The notes below the pieces were generated by a model. It worked only from the letters and a program-made list of their open reading frames with translations. It had not been told where the DNA came from and ran no database searches. From contig NZ_VSSS01000028.1 in assembly GCF_008123425.1 (NCBI RefSeq), forward strand, positions 1 through 64,000: a DNA stretch of 64,000 nt. The letters are read 5' to 3'. The first letter of the stretch is position 1; the number at the start of each line of letters is the position of its first letter. The stretch is from Bradyrhizobium rifense. Its GTDB lineage: Bacteria; Pseudomonadota; Alphaproteobacteria; Rhizobiales; Xanthobacteraceae. Below, one piece after another: positions 60,358 through 64,000 of the stretch. A program made the position numbers and the translations under genes.

Positions 60358-61427
60358 GCAGTGTGCCGTAGCGTGACACAGCTCGCGGTGAAGCCGGGTC
60401 CGAGCGCCGTCAACAGCGAGCGTGCCGGCAGCCCCTTCGCGCGAGCCTGCTCGAGCACGAACAATACAGTGGGTGACGACATGTTGCCAAAGTCGGCGAT
60501 AATCTGCCGTTCATGGGAAAGCGTTCCCTGGTCGAGCGCGAGCGCGCTTTCCAATGCACCGATAACCTTCGCGCCGCCGGGATGGCAGATGAACCGTTCG
60601 ATGTCTTCCATCGAAAGATGCATTCTGGAGAGAATTTCGGTCACGGCGGAGCTGAAATGCCTCGTGACGAAGTCAGGTATGGTGCGGCGAAAGATGACGC
60701 CGAATCCCTCCGGGTCGACACTCCATCCCATGATGCCGAGCGTATCCGGCCAAAGGTGTTCGCCGGCCGCCTCGATCTGCGTCGCGCCGCCATCGCCCGC
60801 GCGCAACACGATTGCGGCAGCGCCGTCGCCAAACAGGCTGACAGCGACGATGTTGGCTTTGGTAAGTTCGTCCAGGCGAAGTGCGAGCGAGCAGAGCTCG
60901 ATCGTGACCAGCAGCACGTTGGTACCGGGCCGCGCTTGGGCGAGGCGCGATGCAATCGATAAACCCGAAACCCCGCCCGCACAGCCGAGACCAAACACCG
61001 GTACGCGCATTGCGTCGGACCGAAAGCCCATCCGGCGAGCAACGCGCGCCTCGAGACTTGGTGTCGCGATTCCCGTGGAAGAGACGGTCACGACAGTGTC
61101 GACATCGCCGCCGGCAAGTTGCGCGCTCGCCAGCGCCTTCTCGGCGACATCGACAAATAGCGCTTCAGCTCCTTCGAGAAAGGCCTCGGTGCGTTCGGGC
61201 CAGCCTCGTCGTTCGAGATACCAGTCGAACGGCTTGACACCGTGACGCTTCACGATTCCGGTGTTCGAGAAGATGCTTGAGAACCTCTCGAATTCGGGAA
61301 AGCGGGCGCCGAAGACATCCCATGCCGCCGTCAGCACGTCCTCTTGCAAAAACACGTGGGGAGGCACCGACGTCGCCAGGGAGACCAGTGCAGCCGGGGG
61401 CATCGGGAATTCTGGTGTTTCTGTCAT
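60354..61427 (-). CDS. Type III polyketide synthase
   Basis: A 357-residue chalcone/stilbene synthase-like enzyme that condenses malonyl-CoA onto an acyl starter. The catalytic triad is complete: Cys149 in VFGLGCAGG, His282 in FICHPGGAK and Asn315 in FGNMSSPTV. Bacterial relatives of this kind make alkylpyrones or alkylresorcinols from long-chain starters. Start alternatives at 61442 and 61433 exist; ribosome sites are weak at all. It leads an overlapping operon with a methyltransferase and an exporter. Confidence 0.91.
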   Translation of the reverse strand: MTETPEFPMPPAALVSLATSVPPHVFLQEDVLTAAWDVFGARFPEFERFSSIFSNTGIVKRHGVKPFDWYLERRGWPERTEAFLEGAEALFVDVAEKALASAQLAGGDVDTVVTVSSTGIATPSLEARVARRMGFRSDAMRVPVFGLGCAGGVSGLSIASRLAQARPGTNVLLVTIELCSLALRLDELTKANIVAVSLFGDGAAAIVLRAGDGGATQIEAAGEHLWPDTLGIMGWSVDPEGFGVIFRRTIPDFVTRHFSSAVTEILSRMHLSMEDIERFICHPGGAKVIGALESALALDQGTLSHERQIIADFGNMSSPTVLFVLEQARAKGLPARSLLTALGPGFTASCVTLRHTA

Positions 61428-61514
61428 CAGCATAAGAAACATCGGCGCGGTGCAAATATTTCGACGCTTGTACGAAATGATCTAGCCGGACCCGTCACTA
61501 AAACTTGAATGGCG

Positions 61515-62180
61515 CTACGACCTCCCCGGTTTGGATTCGACATGCAGAGGTTGTTGCTTCCGCCTGGCGAGGCATTCGAGCGCCATCAGAATCTGACCAT
61601 GGTCCATCAAACTGCGGCACTCCACGTCAACGAAGGCAAGGGCAATCAGTCCCGTTTGATCGATGACATAAGTCGCGGGGGCGGACCCAATCTCGCGCCC
61701 CTGTGGATTGCCGTTTGTGTCATCAATGTCTGGGCCATTTGGTGCCGACACCTGGAAGGTCAATCCGTAAGACTGGGCCACGTCTCCTTTTTTGTCAGCC
61801 AGGATGGGAAAGGGAAAAGACGCCGCGTCTTTGCCCAAGGGACGAGGGTCGAACGGTTCGACTGCGATAACGACCAGCGCCGCCCCTATTCGCTCCACAT
61901 CGCCTTGGAGCGCCGACAAAGAGTTGAATTCGCGAACACAGCTTGCCGCATTCTCATTGCGGCAGAATCGAAGAACAACTGAGCTGCGAAGCAACAGCTC
62001 GCTCAGCACTACGCGACGGCCGTGTTGATCGCGAAGGCGGAAGTCAGGGGCCTTCTTCCCCGCTCGCACGACGCGCAAGCCTAGACCAGGCGTACCGGTG
62101 TCATCAGGCGAGCGAGAGCGCCCGGCGGGTAAGCCAGGTGGATCCGATCCGTCGTTTGACCATATCAATCTGGTCACCAT
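61515..62180 (-). CDS. Peroxiredoxin-like protein with altered active-site loop
   Basis: A 221-residue AhpC/TSA-type protein. AGKKAPDFRLRDQHGRRVVLSELL and VVLRFCRNENAASCVREF mark the thioredoxin-like fold; Cys81 aligns with the peroxidatic Cys, but the Pro and Thr/Cys usually at positions -2 and -3 are Ala79 and Ala78. About 36 residues precede the fold. ATYVIDQTGLIALAFVDVECR gives the C-terminal strand. It is divergent from a LysR gene at 98 bases, which may regulate it. Activity uncertain. Confidence 0.78.
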   Translation of the reverse strand: MVTRLIWSNDGSDPPGLPAGRSRSPDDTGTPGLGLRVVRAGKKAPDFRLRDQHGRRVVLSELLLRSSVVLRFCRNENAASCVREFNSLSALQGDVERIGAALVVIAVEPFDPRPLGKDAASFPFPILADKKGDVAQSYGLTFQVSAPNGPDIDDTNGNPQGREIGSAPATYVIDQTGLIALAFVDVECRSLMDHGQILMALECLARRKQQPLHVESKPGRS

Positions 62181-62278
62181 TTATTCTCGGACAGGTCGAC
62201 GCGCCACACCATGGGCGATCTTTCGCTCTGACGACACCCTTCTCGGGGTGATAATGCTCATTCCAAGGGAGAATGGAT

Positions 62279-63199
62279 ATGGACCGGCACCTTGCGATGG
62301 AGACGTTCGTTCGCGTTGTTGACACGGGATCGTTCTCCGCCGCGGCGAGCCAGATGAGAGTGGGGCAGCCGGCGGTATCCAAAGCGATTGCTCAGCTTGA
62401 GGAATGGCTTGGTGTTCGTCTTCTGTTGCGATCGACGCGCAGCTTGACCCCTACCGAAGCGGGGATGAATTTCTATGTCAGGGCAAAACGCTCCATCGAG
62501 GAGGCTGAAGAAGCCGTTCTGGCAGCGCGCGGCGCCGGAGCCGCACTGACTGGAAAGCTGCGCATCGCCGCTTCCGTTTGCTTCGGGCGCCTTCACATCA
62601 TGCGCCAACTTGATCGTTTTCTGGAGAAGAACCCCGAACTCGAGATCGATATGGTGCTGGATGATCGGCCCATCAACCTGGTGGAGGAAGGCATCGATGT
62701 TGCCTTCCGCAGTGGCTCGCTGGCGGATTCGACCTTGGTGGCAAGAAAGCTTGGTCAGGCGCGCCGGCGGGTCATGGCGACCCCGGAATACTTCGCGAAG
62801 TACGGAGAGCCCAAAAGTCCGGCAGAGTTGATCGCGCATCAGACCGTCATTTACACTCCGGATGGGGGTGGCGTGTCCTGGACGTTCCGTCAAGGATCGG
62901 CTGAGACGTCGGTGGCGGTTGGGGGCAGATTAAAAGTCACCGCCGCGGAGGGATTGCGGGAGGCGGTGTTTGCTCACCTCGGCATTGCCATTACGTCCGA
63001 GTGGAACTTCGCTCCCGAACTTGCGTCAGGTATCGTCAAATCCGTTATGAATGACTGGGAGCTTCCCAGCCTGGAGCTCTGGGCGGTTTATCCGACCGGG
63101 CGGATGGCGAGCGCCAAGGCGAGAGAGTTCGCCTCATTTGTCGAGACTTGTATTCCGACCACACAGAGCGAGTCACTGAAGAGACCACTGACCGCGTGA
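62279..63199 (+). CDS. LysR-family transcriptional regulator
   Basis: A 306-residue LysR regulator. The N-terminal helix-turn-helix (METFVRVVDTGSFSAAASQMRVGQPAVSKAIAQLEEWLGVRLLLRSTR) leads to a type II effector domain (DDRPINLVEEGIDVAFRSG) of the CrgA/DsdC-like subgroup. AAGGGAG lies seven bases before the ATG at 62279, so this start is preferred to the ATG two codons earlier. It is divergent from the peroxiredoxin-like gene and is followed by a dehydrogenase gene at 197 bases. Either could be its target. Confidence 0.92.
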   Translation: MDRHLAMETFVRVVDTGSFSAAASQMRVGQPAVSKAIAQLEEWLGVRLLLRSTRSLTPTEAGMNFYVRAKRSIEEAEEAVLAARGAGAALTGKLRIAASVCFGRLHIMRQLDRFLEKNPELEIDMVLDDRPINLVEEGIDVAFRSGSLADSTLVARKLGQARRRVMATPEYFAKYGEPKSPAELIAHQTVIYTPDGGGVSWTFRQGSAETSVAVGGRLKVTAAEGLREAVFAHLGIAITSEWNFAPELASGIVKSVMNDWELPSLELWAVYPTGRMASAKAREFASFVETCIPTTQSESLKRPLTA

Positions 63200-63396
63200 G
63201 ATAAGGCGCGCGGGCCATTCATTCTTGGTCAGAATATCTAATAGTCCCCTCTCGCGTCTAATGCGGGGAGCATCCCGCCGCTACCTTCGTCTTGATGATT
63301 GAGATCGAACAACGCTGACGATCATCGTCACGCGACGGTGCGATCGCGCATGGACGAAGTGCCGCGCGTTTCGGGCGGCCAACAAAGGATCGTAGA

Positions 63397-64000
63397 ATGA
63401 GCACGCAAGTTGTTTTGATCACCGGTGGCCTCACGGGCATCGGGCGCGCCGCCGCCGTCGCCTTCGCCAGGAAGGGCGCAAAGGTGGCCGTTGCCGGCCG
63501 GCGGGATGAGGTCGGCAAGGAGCTGGTCAAGGAGCTTCGTTCTCTGGGTGCCGAGGCTGAGTTCATCAAGGCCGACGTCCGCAAGGAAGATGACGTTCGC
63601 GCCATGGTCGACAAGACCGTCGCACGGTTTGGTCGTCTCGACGTCGCGGTGAACAATGCCGCCACCGAAGGCCAGGTTGGCCCGATCACGGACCAGACCG
63701 CCGAAACCGTTGCGGCGACGTTCGAGACCAACGTTGTCGGAGTGGTCCTGAGCATGAAGCACGAAGTGCGTGCCATGCAGGCCCAGGGGAGCGGGAGCAT
63801 CATCAACATTTCCTCGACCTATGGGCACGAGGGCGCGGCTTTTGCCTCGATCTATGTCGGCGCCAAGCACGCCGTGGAAGGCATTACCAAATCGGTGGCG
63901 CTCGAAGTTGCCAAGTCGGGAATTCGCGTGAATGCCGTCGCGCCTGGTCCGACGGACACCGGCATGCTGACCCGCTTCACCGGCACGGCGGAGAACAAGG
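63397..64000 (+). CDS. Short-chain dehydrogenase/reductase, 3' truncated by window edge
   Basis: The first 201 residues of an SDR oxidoreductase. LITGGLTGIGRAAAVAFARKGAKVAVAGRR binds NAD(P); the Arg pair after the second strand favours NADP. VNNAA, the Ser in INISSTYG and the YVGAK catalytic Tyr-Lys are intact, and VNAVAPGPTDTGM is the nucleotide loop. AAAGGA precedes the ATG at 63397. The end lies beyond the window; SDRs are usually about 250 residues. Substrate unknown. Confidence 0.92.
   Translation, partial: MSTQVVLITGGLTGIGRAAAVAFARKGAKVAVAGRRDEVGKELVKELRSLGAEAEFIKADVRKEDDVRAMVDKTVARFGRLDVAVNNAATEGQVGPITDQTAETVAATFETNVVGVVLSMKHEVRAMQAQGSGSIINISSTYGHEGAAFASIYVGAKHAVEGITKSVALEVAKSGIRVNAVAPGPTDTGMLTRFTGTAENK

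Noticed and set aside
62181..62278. A possible LysR T-N11-A site between the peroxiredoxin-like and LysR genes
   Set aside because: Only short imperfect dyads (CACCC and GGGTG) were seen, too weak to call.
1..64000. CRISPR array, tRNA or rRNA genes, transposases, integrases
   Set aside because: No regularly spaced repeats, no recognisable RNA gene and no mobile-element protein were noticed while reading both strands.

Overview
The window is high-GC alphaproteobacterial DNA, most like Bradyrhizobium or a close relative in the Nitrobacteraceae. This rests on the NdvA-type glucan exporter, several small secreted proteins of types common in that group (a GCG_CRPN protein, a Cys-rich-repeat protein, DUF2147 proteins), the dense FCD-type GntR regulation, and the mirror-image antisense ORFs that high GC produces. 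No tRNA, rRNA, CRISPR array, insertion sequence or phage module was seen. The species call is an inference from gene content; no search was run.

1-15.9 kb looks like stable housekeeping DNA. It holds a Prx5-type peroxiredoxin, a DUF924 protein, a long-chain acyl-CoA ligase, a D-Ala-D-Ala carboxypeptidase with a long Lys/Ala/Pro tail, NdvA, a THI5-like periplasmic binding protein, a HisE-like protein, a YqaA/DedA membrane protein, aspartate ammonia-lyase, and a coupled nitronate monooxygenase/thioesterase pair. Several conserved but unassigned small proteins lie between them.

15.9-32.5 kb is accessory in character. A GH13-like hydrolase, a small polytopic membrane protein and a PQQ-type beta-propeller form a tight operon (15982-20088). 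On the opposite strand (21714-28905) is a three-gene set: a DUF2235 (Tle1-like) lipase with membrane segments, a LAS-peptidase-like plus RlpA-like double-psi-barrel protein, and a patatin-like lipase with about seven membrane segments. Together they could act on both phospholipid and peptidoglycan. An AraC-type regulator and several small hypothetical genes follow.

32.6-42.6 kb is one catabolic island: a penicillin-acylase-family Ntn hydrolase, an FCD GntR regulator, a class III aminotransferase, and a complete five-gene Dpp/Opp-type ABC importer. The same 13-bp palindrome lies before the acylase and before the aminotransferase-transporter operon, so the GntR protein probably controls both.

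43-50 kb holds a PRC-barrel protein, a mipA/ompV-lipoprotein-DUF2147 operon, a second DUF2147 gene, an OmpR-family two-component system and a four-repeat DUF347 membrane protein. An 11-bp-phased direct repeat, ATTGCC-N5-ATTGCC, sits before the mipA operon, between the second DUF2147 gene and the response regulator, and (reverse orientation) before the DUF347 gene, with a one-mismatch copy at the end of the kinase gene. This suggests a small local two-component regulon.

49.9-54 kb is an MFS transporter-AtuA/DUF1446-DUF4387 operon divergent from its probable GntR regulator, with a 40-bp compound palindrome between them. 54.6-58 kb is a marR-emrA-emrB efflux operon with three operator-like repeats. 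58.3-61.4 kb is a type III polyketide synthase, an ICMT-family methyltransferase and a DHA2 exporter in one overlapping operon. The window ends with a peroxiredoxin-like protein, a LysR regulator and a short-chain dehydrogenase cut by the window edge.
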